Shown here piece by piece: positions 1-11,699 of a stretch of 64,000 bases of DNA. Every line of letters begins with the position of its first letter. The stretch's first letter is position 1. The notes below the pieces were generated by a model, which saw only the letters and a list, made by a program, of their open reading frames with translations, made no database searches and was not told the origin of the DNA. Made by a program: the position numbers and the translations under genes. Where the stretch lies: positions 26,660,001 through 26,724,000 of the forward strand of contig NC_135365.1 of the NCBI RefSeq assembly GCF_051622035.1, given 5' to 3'. The DNA comes from Arctopsyche grandis. Taxonomy: Eukaryota > Arthropoda > Insecta > Trichoptera > Hydropsychidae.

Positions 1-698
1 GTGAGGAATAAGTTATAGTTAATTTTAAATGAATATCAAGAGCAGGATGATAGCTGTCTTCAGGAACCAAGGAATCAACTGAATTTGAAATAATAATATT
101 CTGACAATCTAAATTTGTTAATAGAAAATCCAACATGGAATTATTAAAATAGTTTCGAATAGTATTAATTTGTTTTAAGTTGAATAAAGATATAAAAAAA
201 TTAAGGTCATCAGGAAAACAGTTAGAAGAATTCAGATTAAAATCTCCAGATATAAAAATGCGACCATTACTTAAATGTGAATAATTAGATATAATTAAAT
301 CAAAAAATCGCTTATAAATATTTGGTGGAGATCTTGGTGGAAAATAAATAGTACATATGTATATAAAAAAAGGAATGTTAACAAATCTTAGTTTTAGCCA
401 TACACATTCATGAATGTCCTCAAGATGACAAAGTCTTTCAACCGAAATAATATTTGTATTTTTAACTGCTAGAAGAACACCACCACCTCTGGCAGATCTA
501 TCATGGCGATATACATATATTGAAACTGCTGTCAAGTACTTCGGCATCATGTACAGATGAGTTTAGCCATGTTTCAGTAATAGCAAGGACGTCAATAGAT
601 CTAGAAGCGGCGTTGTTGTAGAATTCCTTGAGTTTTGTATTTAAACCCCGCACATTTTGATAATAAAGTTTAATGTTACGGGTCACGGGTTTGGGCAA
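1..698 (-). pseudogene. LINE ORF2, endonuclease domain (frameshifted, cut by window edge)
   Basis: The first frame (698-501, apparently from a TTG overlapping the ORF1 stop) gives the endonuclease start: LYYQNVRGLNTK and DVLAITETWL, the Asn and Glu metal-binding motifs of the APE-type fold. Near 522 the reading frame must shift by one base; the continuation reads YVYRHDRSARGGGVLLAVKN and stays open to base 1. It includes IYFPPRSP, the catalytic ISGDFNLN block and a terminal HPALDI block close to the edge. The order of motifs (N, E, SARGGG, GDFN, final His) is complete, so the domain would nick target DNA for target-primed reverse transcription if the shift were absent. The single frameshift makes this copy presumably dead, though a sequencing error cannot be excluded. 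Confidence 0.75.
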
Positions 699-1734
699 TC
701 GGTTTCGAAGAGATTTTTTTGAGAAATAACCATTCTCTTATGCCAGTACCCATAGGCCAAAATTCAGGATTGATAATTATATTAAAAGTTTCAGTATCTA
801 CACTAATTTTAAATGACGAGCACATGTCAGTTTTAGCAACCTGAGAAACGTTGATTCTTTTATTTTTAATTTTATTTAATATGAACTGTTTCACAGTATC
901 ACAAGTGCAGTTATTTGCCAAATTAAAAACGTGTACATTCTTCAATTTCGGAATAGTGGCCACCTGTAAAGTTTTATCAGGTGCTCCAGATCCACGAGTG
1001 TATGGCAGTCTCCCGGAAGAAGTCCCAGCGACCTGACTGAACGAATTTGAAGGATCTACAGTAGAAGCAGAAGCAGGAGCACAAGAGACAGGAACATAAT
1101 CAGATGTTGAAGCAGAAGCTGATGTAAGTGTAGCTGAAGATGAAGATGGCAGAGGTGAAGCAGTAGAAGATAGCGCTGCGACCTGACTGTAAGATTTCGC
1201 AGGTTTTATAGGAGAAGGAGGAGAAGCAGAAACAGAAACAGTAGAAGCAGAAACAGTAGCACACCCAGGAGTAGATGCTGAAGCTAAAGCAGACGCGAGT
1301 GAAGTTGAAGCTGAATAAGGCGGAGGTGAAACGGTAGAGGATGCCGCTATAACGTCATACGGGCATCTGACAGGTGTTTGTTTATGTACTGTAGTATTGT
1401 TACATTCAGTTGACAGTGTGGAGAGTTCTCGTAATGTTACCTCGCCCGATTGCAGAGTTGTAGGTTCAACAAAAACAGCTGGAGCCAGAGCTGCTGGAAA
1501 GGGACGACACATCATCCTCTTTATTTCACCGACATCAGTGTGGATAGTCTGGAGGGACTCCACAGCGATTTTTAGCGAGGCCAGGTTATTAAAAGCGACG
1601 CGTGCGATGGATACTATATTTTTAATTTCGTCGCTGATGTATCGCACCCTGTCCTTGGTAAGGACATTGGCACCAGATCCTTTTTTTGAAAGGTCCGCGA
1701 GTATTCTCTGGCTTATAGTAACAATATCCTCCAT
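676..1734 (-). CDS. LINE ORF1 protein (retroposon nucleic-acid-binding protein)
   Basis: Open frame of 352 aa from ATG at 1734 (MEDIVTISQRIL...) to TAA at 676-678. An in-frame upstream extension to 1779 exists, but the MEDIV start follows better context. The N-terminal third is a predicted helical region (residues about 1-75). The middle (about 110-250) is low-complexity, rich in Ser, Ala, Thr and Pro with repeated SAS/STS runs. The C-terminal part (about 270-352) carries a conserved-looking block with FKISVDTETF and NPEFWPMGTGIREW, which matches the C-terminal domain I know from ORF1 proteins of CR1/L2-type elements. No CCHC knuckles are visible. The product would coat the retroposon RNA. 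The stop overlaps the start of ORF2 in another frame, a normal arrangement for these elements. No stop codon interrupts it. Confidence 0.75.
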   Translation of the reverse strand: MEDIVTISQRILADLSKKGSGANVLTKDRVRYISDEIKNIVSIARVAFNNLASLKIAVESLQTIHTDVGEIKRMMCRPFPAALAPAVFVEPTTLQSGEVTLRELSTLSTECNNTTVHKQTPVRCPYDVIAASSTVSPPPYSASTSLASALASASTPGCATVSASTVSVSASPPSPIKPAKSYSQVAALSSTASPLPSSSSATLTSASASTSDYVPVSCAPASASTVDPSNSFSQVAGTSSGRLPYTRGSGAPDKTLQVATIPKLKNVHVFNLANNCTCDTVKQFILNKIKNKRINVSQVAKTDMCSSFKISVDTETFNIIINPEFWPMGTGIREWLFLKKISSKPIAQTRDP

Positions 1735-2179
1735 GGTAGAATGCGAACGATTTAACACGTCCAGACACAACGATAGCACAGATATGAATGCATCGTAATG
1801 TCATTGCATCGATCAAAAACTATAAACAAAATCCGTGAGTGATTTGTCGCGGAACCGCTTTTTACATACCTCCTTTACGTTTCACATGGCTTTCGTGTTA
1901 GTGGTCATTTTTATCTCTTATCCGATCGTTTTCATACTTTGCCATATTGCTCATTTTGGTCATCAATACACGTTAATGTGTCGTCTGCCATTACGTTGGA
2001 GATAAAATATCGTATACAACGCGTTTTAAAAACGGGGCCCGTAAACCTTCCTGACGTTTAATAAGCGTTCGTCCCGTGTCTTCCAACCTGTTCGCCTTGA
2101 TATGGCCATATAAGATTTTAATTGTTTAAACGCCTATAATTCACTCTATATTTTATAAAATTTGCTCTATAGGTTCTCG
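1735..2179 (-). other. 5' UTR of the LINE
   Basis: Non-coding sequence upstream of ORF1. The part 1860-2179 is repeated in inverted orientation at 40243-40550 with high identity. It contains one copy (1917-1963) of a short core, GCAATATGGCAAAG plus GATCGGATAAGAG, that recurs at four other places in the window. It would carry the internal promoter of the element (inference). Confidence 0.6.
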
Positions 2180-2565
2180 TTATCTCTAATATTTAAATAT
2201 TTATAGTTTTAACTCTCATATGTATATATAAATTTCAAATTTGGCGTCTAGCTTCACGTAATGTAATACACGATATATATTGATTTTTGGCCAAATATGT
2301 CAAATCTGACATTTCACTGTATATCTCCTCAGTCGGTTTTATCTGCGAGATAAGTATTCAATAAGAAGTTATGTTGTATCTAATTGTTAATATGATTTAC
2401 AATAAGCTTACATACATTTAGTTTTTTACAATAAGCTTAATTACATATCCATTTTATACACATATCATTTTATATACATAGCTCAAAAATCTATTCACAA
2501 ATTTAATAGCAGTTTGTCTATTGCCGTGGCTTCATAGAGATTACGAACTAATCTTACATACATAC
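2180..2565. other. Intergenic, AT-rich, nothing recognised
   Basis: AT-rich DNA with TATATA and ACATAC microsatellite-like stretches. No frame, RNA gene or repeat match was found in it. Confidence 0.5.
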
Positions 2566-2573
2566 ATGTATAC

Positions 2574-3344
2574 TAAGGCCTCCAATCCCGGAATCCCGGT
2601 GCCCGGGATCCCGGGATCCCAGTGTTTCCTGGTACCGTGAATCCCGGTGCTGAAACTAGTCTGAATACCGGGATTACGGTGCTGGCAGAAATTTCTTTAA
2701 AAATATTATTTTTACAAAAATAGTATGGATAAAAATCATATGGATATATAATGAACGATGGTGGGATGAGCAATGACAGTCATAGTCCATTTGTTTGCCA
2801 CTCGTTTCGACGCCAGCTTGCCATTTCCACGAAATGGCATGAACGGCCTGTATTGTGTCGCAGATATTGTGCTCAACCGCAATGATATTTGAAGCATATT
2901 TTAACTGATTCGAACTCAGAATCGACCACTGATCATGTTTTCATGATCTAGAAGTAATGTGTGTGTGTGTCTGTGTTTATGTGTGAGTGTATGTATGTTT
3001 ATTGTGTATCAGTGTATTTTGGCGATTTTTTGAACACTGTTCGTCCTATCGAACTGGAACTTAGTATTATTGGTCACTGAAATTTTTATAGATACCCCGT
3101 AATTTATTTTCAAATTTTTAAGTTGACCGGAAATGGTACCTCCCCTTATAGGTATATGGAAGTATTTTTTGCGGGTAACATCGTGAGAGTTTGCAAAATG
3201 CAATTGAACGTTTTTGAAATATGAAAACATGCAATTGAACTTTTTTTTTTTATACAATTGAAATCCCGGTGCTAGCACCGGGATCGGAAATTCCCAGCAC
3301 CGCAATCCCGGTGCTGAAGTAACCTTCCGGGATTGGAAACACTA
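2574..3344. mobile_element. hAT-like non-autonomous DNA transposon (771 bp)
   Basis: The ends are TAAGGCCTCCAATCCCGG and, read inward from the right, TAGTGTTTCCAATCCCGG: imperfect terminal inverted repeats starting with the TA-purine pattern of hAT elements. The element is flanked by a perfect 8-bp duplication ATGTATAC (2566-2573 and 3345-3352), which fits the hAT target pattern nTnnnnAn. Both ends carry several copies of ATCCCGGTGCTG or its complement as subterminal repeats. No transposase frame is inside. A second dispersed repeat (2896-3160) lies within it. Confidence 0.8.
2896..3160 (-). repeat. Dispersed repeat, also at 40565-40770 (inverted)
   Basis: Shared blocks, read on the minus strand: GGTACC near the start, then AACTTAAAAATTT, TTCGATAGGAC, TTCAAAAAATC, GATCATGAAAAC, and ending GAATTCGAATCAGT-like sequence. 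Spacing and order match the copy near 40.6 kb. The family is unknown to me. This copy is nested inside, or forms the core of, the hAT-like element. Confidence 0.6.
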
Positions 3345-3352
3345 ATGTATAC

Positions 3353-4307
3353 ATACTTCCATACTTGCATACAGAGTCTTTTTCGAAATTATATATTAGA
3401 TTAAAATTCATACAAAGCCAATGGTTGCGCAACTTTTCGAACGCCTGAAAATTTCACCTCGAAGAAAAGTTCACACATAAAGTTGAAAGCATCCAAAGCT
3501 CGCTTCGCACCACTTCATCTTCGGGCACATGGACCGAACCGCGAAAGGAGGCCCCCCGTAAAACATAAAACGGAAAAAAAAATGATGCGGGTCAAATCGG
3601 AAGATGAAAGTCATCGTCGGGGCGAGGCAAAACGTGAATAATTGCGGTGGTGGTGGGCGATGGCTGGGTACCGTTGCCAACAAGGAAAGTGACCTCCATG
3701 TCGGTCGCTTCACTGACTCACACCACACCTTACGTCACCTCCAGTTACACCACCGACTGCCGTATTATATTATTATATATGTATGTATACATACATACAT
3801 ACAGCCGTGTACAGGTACGCGAATACCACGTGCGTTAATTAAAAATCGCCTGAATGAATGCTGTGGTCCGATTTGTATTCGCGCCGCGTCGGGATTGAGC
3901 TTCCCGTATTGTTCATTGTGTGTATTATAATGTGATATAATAGATTGCTTGGAATTGAATAAATGAGGTCGTCGTGATGACTTGCGGGTAATGTGGCGGT
4001 GATAGAAAGTTTTGGTTCCACCTTTCGATGTTATAAAGATAATTTGTATTATACTCGTAGATACATATATCATTTCACGCCCGTTGGCAAGATTGAGAAA
4101 CATATTTGCCAATTACGATGATTTGACCAATTTCAGGTGTAAGTATGTTAGAAGTTCATAAGATTTTGAACAAAAAAGTAAAATAAAATCTACACGAGTA
4201 ATGTTTTGACAATTATGCTAAAATCATTTGAACAATTTATCCTATTGACAAAAAAATTGGTTGTAACGATTCGTTCAAGGATTCATATTACGGACTAGAT
4301 TGAGTTT
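3353..4307. other. Intergenic, no supported gene
   Basis: Frames of 60-115 aa overlap on both strands between 3470 and 4112 but none shows a recognisable domain. The stretch 3470-3760 is richer in G+C than its surroundings. I see no support for coding. Confidence 0.4.
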
Positions 4308-4775
4308 TATTATATATATTTTTTAAAATATACCAGGAAGGCTTAACAGGTAAACCCCAAATGCGCCTTCCTGGTCCACATAATTATTACATAGATACAT
4401 GTAAATCTAAACAATATCTGACATCTATCGTCAGATATTACAAATATCGTATTAATTCGATAAATAACGATGAATAACTTTCATGTAACAATACGAATTT
4501 TATATTCGATAAACAACCACAGAGACATATGGTGAGCAATATGGCGAAACCTAAGATATAACAATAACTAAAGGTTCGCAACAGAAAATTGAGAAGGAAA
4601 CGCCAATTTTACAGGAATCGTTTCAATGAAAATCAGAAACATTGGCAAATTCTGATAAGAAACGATCGACTTTGACAAATCAAGGTCTGGCCAATAGCGA
4701 GACTTAGCGGGAATCGAACTCGTAACATCAAGTACGAGATAATTCAACATTCACCACTAGACCACGCTACGCTAT
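4308..4775 (-). mobile_element. tRNA-derived SINE
   Basis: The tRNA-like head is on the minus strand at about 4772-4702, with an A box in TGGTCTAGTGGTGAATG and a B box in GAGTTCGATTCC. A core follows (about 4700-4570: CGATCGTTTCTTATCAGA, TTTGCCAAT, TGAAACGATTCC) that is shared with all other SINEs here. The AT-rich 3' part contains a 42-bp hairpin, CCAGGAAGGC ... GCCTTCCTGG (4333-4374), and ends in TA-rich sequence. The copy near 17.4-17.86 kb has the same plan. Confidence 0.75.
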
Positions 4776-7700
4776 TTTATTTTATATCAATTAATCGTGC
4801 ACATTCACCTAACAGATTGCTCCAAAGCGACAAGTGTGCTAAACAGATTACAAACAGAAGAAAAAATACATGACATTAAAAATTCTTAGAATAAATAAAA
4901 ATAAAACTTCATACATATATTGTTACTTGTTACATACATATAGATAATGTAATAAGAGCCAAGTCAGCAGTTAACAACTAAAATTGTCAACTATTAACTG
5001 CTCTTGTTGGTCGTGACCCCCGTAACCGAGGAAGCGGTGCAGCGAATGAAATGAGATATGACAAATGTCATTGGCACCATCCATTGATATAATAGTTTAT
5101 TTAAATATTTATAATAGTTTATTTAAATATGTATTAAATGCGATTCGCATTAAATACGATTTTCATCTGTGCAAAATAGTTGGTCACATAAAATATTTTT
5201 TGTCCCGGTGAAATACTCTTAGAAACGAAGTTTCTAATCGAAGTTGGGCAATTTTTCATAATAAATCGTTAGCTACGATATAAATATCGTAGGTAGCGAT
5301 CTCTACGATAGACTAATCGTTTCATTTGTGGGTCACGTTGAAGGTCAGTCAATTTGATCGCAAAGGTGGATCAATAAATTATTTTTATGTACATATTTAT
5401 CTCGGGTATAATTTTTCGAGATTTTTTGTAATTAAAGTTTTAATGTATATTACAGATACATAGAAGTTCTACTGATAATTTTTTTTATAAAAATAAGTAC
5501 ATTTTAAGTACCAAAAAATGTACCTGAAAATGACAGTAATCTTTTATAAATTATTCAAATAAATAGGCGTGTCACCTGAAATACTATTTCGTGTCACATT
5601 GTGGCACGCATTTAGACTACTAGTTCATACAATCCATATCTTTGTACGTTCCGAAAATGGAATGTCTGGCGAATCTTTGTTTGAATTTATGCACCGTGAA
5701 TTGCATATTATTATACAGTAGGTATATAATAAATATGTACAAAAGAAATATAAGATAAAGCTCATGATACTTTCTAAAATATTAAATTTGTTATAAACCA
5801 ATCAATAATAAATCGAGTTTCATTTAAAAAAGCATATATTATATTATGAAATTGATATAACGAATCGATTTTTCTTTTTCAGTCATAATATTTCCAAGTA
5901 ATATATTATACCGACATACTCGTAAGAATGAAATTAATGTAATTATCAACACCTGAAGTTATTGACACCTGTGCACGCCTAATCGTCTCGATTATAGAAT
6001 CGATTAAGGTTAAGCGTAAAACAAACACGTTTCTTTTTTCTAGTCGTCGCGGTTTTAAGGTCAAACATATTTGCCTATGAGAATGTGAGCACAGTGTTTG
6101 CCTACAAATCAACAGGTTCGCAGGTCGCCATTAAAAAATAAATACCAAATATTATTGAACCAGTTAAAAAAATAAGCATATAAAAATTCACACGAAACAT
6201 CCCGTCGTAAATCAACGGAAAATCGCAGGAAAAATTACCAGTTTAAATATATATTTTTCACATCAATTCATACTAGTGTGAATTAGTCTTCTTTTGATTT
6301 TTTTGTTTTTTTTGAGAACGTATTTTTTTAGCGTAAGAAATCACCGAGTTGGGTAATGTAATGTAATTGCGAGTCTTATGTATTATATTATCATCAAAAT
6401 GCCAAGCGAAGTTTCCAGTTCTGCTACTGCGCGTACGGCAAAGGTACCGTTATGTTTGCGGCGAAGAATTTCACAGAAAAGCAAATCGAGACAGGAAAAT
6501 TCATCGATTCTCAAACTGTCACCGTCGATTTATATTTTTCGAATATTCGCGGGCGGTTTTACGACTGGAAAACTGGTATTGGTATCGGCGTGCAAAATAA
6601 TAACAGATTGGTGATTTTATTGCATTCGATAAAGCGTAGACAGTCCTGATTTAATTTGAATATTAATTCAGACGTTTTAATGAGGATTGGATTAGATTAG
6701 GTTGATTTAAAAGTTTTCCTGGTAATTTTAAATACAATAAATTTGTTAAGAAAATGTTCACGTTTATCAATAAGAAAACTCAAGTGTCAAAAGCTATTAA
6801 AATCAATGCATGAATCAAATGCTAAAACCTTCTTTAACTATTTAATATTTTTGTAATAGTATCTTGAGATGCCATAAGTTTTAATTGAGATTCGAAAATC
6901 CGTGAAAGACACTTATGTAGATGTGACTTTTTTATTATAAAATACTTTCCACAATTTTTATTGAAAGAATCAAGCCGTCATAAGTATTATACCTATGTCG
7001 TGTTTAGACCAAGACAGTTGCTTAGTCGAGTAGAGTGTAAAATTTTCAGAATTTATTTTTATGATTCAACACTGTATCTAATTATGTACTACATACTTAA
7101 TACAGGAATTGAACTGTATATTTGGTAGGTACTGCTAAAAAGTAAAAACAGAACATGCTCTGAAAATTTTATAATCTGCATTCTAATTTATAGTATAGTG
7201 AAATAAATTTGATACTAATTTTGTGGTTATGTATTAAAACTGTAGATTTGCAGTGAACAAACAAACATTCATCTTTATATGGTATAATTAAACAAACACA
7301 TGAAAATTCGCTTTATGATAAATTGGCACGTTTAGTCAGACTGTAATTTAATTTATATTTTTTTAAATTTAATTAAATATAAGTAAAACAAGCAGTTTAT
7401 ATCCTTATGGTTCAAAATAGATCCATTAAATAATACTTGGAAAATAACAATAAACATTTTAATTTTTCATACGAGAGAGTTTAACGAGCGGACAAGTAAA
7501 AAACCTCTGTAAGCGTTGTGCCTATTTGAGGCTTCTTTCATTGTTCTGATGTTGCGCAATGGCCGCAAATGTCCCACAATAACCACTGGTTACGTCTTGG
7601 AATTCGATGGGACGTCATTGACTTCGTGACCCGAAAAACAGCCGCCGGTGTGATGCGATTATAATGATAAAGCCACACAACTCGCAAGAATGTGCGTGGC

Positions 7701-9532
7701 GCGGTAACCAAAAAAACACGATAAACGAATCCAAAATTAGGAATACGAAATGAACAGATAGAAAATCAGCATTCGGAACTTTGCACTTTGAATCGGCTGA
7801 AAGTCGTGCCAACAGGCTCAAGTTCCACAATTCCTTTTCGGGATTATCTACACAAAAGTATCAACTATTCAAAATTTTATCCGTACATTAGTCGCACATG
7901 GATTATAAGCATTAAAACGATTCAAAATGAAATTTGTATAGCTGGTATTAATTTATACGATTTTTATCTCTTATTTATTATGTATGTAAACCTGCTTTTG
8001 CTCTAAACGGCGTCCGTTCGAATTTAGAGGATGTTGACTTCCCTCCTTTTTTAATGTTTAACTTTTTTTCTCTCGCCAAATTGGATGTATAATAGGAGTG
8101 AACTCTATTCGAATGTCAAAAAACAGATGTATTTATTATATAGCGCCATAAAAAAAAGCAGATGAAAAGTCGGTGGTGCTATTAATCAAAACAATGTGTC
8201 GTGCGAAATTTTTTAAACGTAATCATCGGTTTTATTTGCACGATAGTGAATGAACATTATTTAAAAAGGTAATTTGTTTTAATAAAAAATAATTGCACTG
8301 AGAGGGTGCGTTTGGTTATATTTCAACACTTGAATTACCATACCTATAAATTATCATCTTGTCACATTTATTACTTTGAAATGAACATTTACGTATGAAA
8401 CGTTTTTAAAATTACCTACTCGAACAAAAGAAAATACTCTTATAAAGCATACTGATTAGATAAAAAGACATCCGAGTGTCAACATAGCATCTCCATATGT
8501 ATAGGTACATATTATTATATCAATTATGTGTCATCGTGGATAAAATTTAACGTTTTCATTTAATATAATCATATTTTTATCAAATTAAGAATGTTGGTCA
8601 CTCATTTTTAAAGACAAATTTCTATCAGCGGAATAATCTCTACGTGAATGGCCAACTTCAATTAACCTTTGAACGTTTCTTAGTAATCATCTTGAAGACT
8701 TTTGTATCAACAACTCTTATAACAAATTATAAATTGCTTCAATTTTTATATATAATTTATACACACTACTCCAGACTCCGTTAAATGGGGCTCGAATAGA
8801 AAGCTCTTGAGCGTTCTCACACCGACAGAATTCCAATGGAATTGTTCCACCGTAGCCATCCTAGAATTGTTGCAACACCAACATCGTGAAATACTCTGAT
8901 GGGAGATGGTGTGATAGCGTTGTTTAGTAGGCTTCCCGGTCCGCTGGGCGAAGACGGCACGTGTAGGGCACTTTCTTTGGGCCACTTTTCCCCAAGGTTC
9001 GGCTCACAACCTTTGATTTGTGTGACCGACGGCCCACTTCCTCGCATAATGGCGGCCACTTGTTGGAAATTTCTAAAAATTACGAAAGCGATACCCACGA
9101 CGCGTAACACCGTAACGTCAACCTTGACAGAGCTCGCCAGCTTCCCATTTCTAGTAACGCAACGTGTCTTGATTGATGAGCGACACGTGCCAACGAAAGG
9201 TGAGCTTGTGACATGCAACTGTATCGCCGTATACTACTTCCGGATTGCTTACACTCGATTTATTCAAAATCTACTGACCTTCTCCGACTTAAATCTATCC
9301 TTGCCATACACTGCTTAGTTAAAAATCTTCCAACTTTTCAATTATATTAACCTTTGAAGTAACCTACATATTTGATCTTCTTGCGATTGATTATTACTCA
9401 ATATCTGCATATATAGGTACATATGTATGTATTATCAAGTTGAAGTTTTGTGATCATGTGAAAATTTGACTTCTAAATTTAGATTTGTAGGTATATATCT
9501 AATGTCTTATATTTATGTTTATTTATTATATA
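4776..9532. other. Long intergenic stretch, no recognised gene
   Basis: 4780-4860 repeats a SINE-associated tail (ACCTAACAGATTGCTCCAAAGCGAC) also seen at 11.56 and 17.9 kb. The rest is AT-rich with scattered short frames. 6378-6650 has overlapping 65-78 aa frames without recognisable motifs. 7480-7830 and 8750-9320 are locally richer in G+C (the second has its own entry). No RNA gene was seen. Confidence 0.4.
8817..9318. other. G+C-richer block with overlapping frames on both strands, unrecognised
   Basis: A 139-aa frame on plus (8899-9318) and a 133-aa frame on minus (9218-8817) overlap almost completely, so at most one is real. Neither shows a domain, signal peptide or transmembrane segment I recognise. 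The block stands out from the AT-rich surroundings, which could mean an exon, a CpG-containing control region or an unidentified repeat. Confidence 0.2.
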
Positions 9533-10139
9533 TGTTACACCGAATCCATGAAATTGTCTATTACAAGCATTCGGAAAGAGAATTGCCGAATGCGTGAAAA
9601 ATGCAAGCACGTTGCCCAGTTCACGGATTCCGTAAATTCTTTGCCGAATGCGTGAACAGGACAGCGTGTTATATAATATATTATAACCAAGTGTCAAAGT
9701 GACAGCTGAATAAGGATGTTTAATTTACATATTATTATGTATAATATGACTACATACATACATATGTTTCACTGTTAAAATATTGATCAAAATGTATAAA
9801 AATGGCATTAATTTATGTATAAGTCATATGAGATGATCGAAACATATGTATGTAGTCATATAATACATAATAATATGTAAATTAAACTAAATTAAACATC
9901 CTCATTCAGCTGTCACTTTGACACTTGTCCACGCTGTCCAGTTCTAAAAAACAACACCGGAGCGCTGCTGTCTATTTGCCGACTCCATGCTTTGAGCAGA
10001 CAAATTCTTGCCGAATACACGCATTCGCCAAAGAATTTGCCAAATCCGTGAACTGGGCAACGTGCTTGCATTTTTCACGCATTCGGCAATTCTCTTGCCG
10101 AATGCGTGTAATAGACAATTTCACGGATTCGGTGTAACA
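9533..10139. mobile_element. Long palindromic (foldback) MITE, 607 bp
   Basis: The two halves are imperfect inverted repeats along almost the full length. The ends read TGTTACACCGAATCC(A/G)TGAA inward from both sides, and the arms meet around an AT-rich spacer of roughly 60-80 bp near 9775-9840. Inside the arms the motif GCCGAATGCGTG recurs several times. TATA lies on both outer sides (9529-9532, 10140-10143) and may be the target duplication. There is no transposase frame. The superfamily is not certain. Confidence 0.7.
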
Positions 10140-10193
10140 TATACATATAATATATAGTAATGTCTGTAAAAAAAATATTATTTATTACATTAA

Positions 10194-10484
10194 CCAGCCG
10201 AGCCCGGCATGCGTTGCAATGCCACAATAACGCATGCAATTCCCGTTGCCGTTCCCATTTGTCGGAAAAACGCAGGCAGCGAACACATTTGAAATTATTG
10301 CATTGCAATGACACTCATTCCCGTTTTTCCCGTTTCCGTTCCCGTTCCCGTTTTTTTTTCACAGTAATCTTCCCGGACATGCATACAACAAATCCTGAAA
10401 GTTCCATCGTAATCGGTTCAGTGGCTTAGGAGCCTATTCGAGACACACAGACATTCATTTTTATTACATACTCGTATATAGAGA
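10194..10484 (-). mobile_element. Non-autonomous Helitron, copy 1
   Basis: On the minus strand it begins near 10484 with TCTCTATATAC and ends with CTGG followed by T (CTRR-type Helitron 3' end, 10197-10194). Internal sequence (GTGTGTCTCG, AGGCTCCTAA, CCGATTACGATGGAACTTTC, GCATGTCCGGGAAGATTACTGTG) matches the copy at 50470-50770. It contains a short run of GGGAAC-type hexamers. The 5' boundary is approximate. Confidence 0.75.
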
Positions 10485-10779
10485 AGCACGTAAATTAAAA
10501 AAAATATATTTCAGTGGCTTTAAATTATTGTTTTATATACCTGAATAATTTTGAAGGAATTGAAGAACGAGTGAGGCTATCAAAATGAAATTTGAAAGGC
10601 TGACAATAGTCATGATGCTATATTTACGTCAAAGCCAAATTAAAATCTTTCTTAAACCAAATAATGAATGAATAAATTTCATATTGATGTTTTTTCTTTT
10701 ATATTTCATTTTGGCACTATATTGAAAATTTTCTTCTATTGCATATTATATTTTAGTGTATGATTTTGGTTTAATCTCA

Positions 10780-11310
10780 AATCACTTCGGATTATATTTT
10801 AATTACATTTAGGATGAAGTGCATTTGGACGAATGAATGTTGCTTTTAAATTAGTAATGCTACTCTGCCTGAATAAAAATATCTTCGATCAATTCGTTTT
10901 GCCAGTGGTAATGTATGAATGTGAAATTTGCTACACAAAGTCCAATGCACTAAAAGAAGTAAGGAACGCTGTATTCTCGGCAAAACGAGGAAAGACAGGA
11001 AGCGGAACACGTGGGTGAGAAGTGTGACAAGGGTAGTGGACATACATAGTGGATAGAGTAAAGATATTGAAATGGCAATGGGTGGGCCACGTGGCTAAAG
11101 AATGGACGAAATGTGGACGAAAGAATGGTACCCGAGAGAATGCAAAAGGGTAAATGGAAGACTGCAGGGAAGATGGGTAGACGAAATTAGGAAAACAGGT
11201 GGGGTGAGATGGATGAGATTGGCACAAAACAGAGACGAATGGGAGCGTGTTGGAGAGGCCTTCATCCAGCAGTAGATGGTGAACGGCTGTAGATGATGAT
11301 GACGTTGATA
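10780..11310 (+). mobile_element. RTE-like LINE, 3' end of reverse transcriptase, decayed
   Basis: Frames in pieces: VLPVVMYECEICYTKSNALK (about 10890-10950), then LKWQWVGHVAK near 11070, then RWVDEIRKTGGVRWMRLAQN with DEWERVGEAFIQQ stop near 11175-11273. This order is the familiar C-terminal part of RTE-clade endonuclease/reverse transcriptases. At least two frameshifts and internal stops separate the pieces. It ends with a short GATGATGATGA run, typical of RTE tails. Dead, 5'-truncated copy. Confidence 0.75.
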
Positions 11311-11343
11311 TATGAGATTTAATATCAACTACTATAACACTTT

Positions 11344-11690
11344 AGCCAGCAGCATAGCTCGGTGATGGCGTTAATACTAACCAACGAGTTCAAGCCCTGG
11401 ATTTTCGTAATGATGCTGGTCAGACTTGGATATTTTTGACTCCAAGTTTATTGTTTCCTATCAGAGTTTGTCAATTTATCTGATTTCATTGTTGAAATGG
11501 CTCCCTATTAAATTGAGAAAACCATCCTACCTACATTTTTACTACATTTTATTTTATTGTTATAAATCAATACACACTCGCCTATAGATTTGCTCCAATG
11601 CGACGGGTGAACGTTAACGAAATACAGAATACATAAACAATCAGAAATCAGAAATACAGTAATACATACATATACAATCAGAATATATAG
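11344..11690 (+). mobile_element. tRNA-derived SINE
   Basis: Head with A box TAGCTCGGTGATGGCG and B-box-like GAGTTCAAGCCC (11355-11400), then the shared core (TTGTTTCCTATCAGAGTTTG, CAATTTATCTGATT, GTTGAAATGG), then the TTTTATTTTATT tail unit with TTTGCTCCAATGCGAC. It forms an inverted pair with the next SINE. Confidence 0.7.
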
Positions 11691-11699
11691 CATATAACA

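Larger units (their letters stand above)
1..2179 (-). mobile_element. CR1-like (jockey superfamily) non-LTR retroposon, 5' half
   Basis: Reading leftward on the minus strand: a 5' UTR (about 2179-1735), ORF1 (1734-676), then ORF2, which starts with an apurinic-type endonuclease and runs off the window at base 1. The 5' boundary at about 2179 is inferred because a second copy of the 5' UTR (40243-40550) starts at the same base. The reverse transcriptase half is outside the window. The RT fragment at 18138-19200 could belong to the same family, but the two do not overlap, so this cannot be tested here. The element carries at least one frameshift (near 522). Confidence 0.8.

Noticed and set aside
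3604-3930. 108-aa plus frame
   Set aside because: Overlaps long frames on the other strand, includes a CATA microsatellite, and has no motif.
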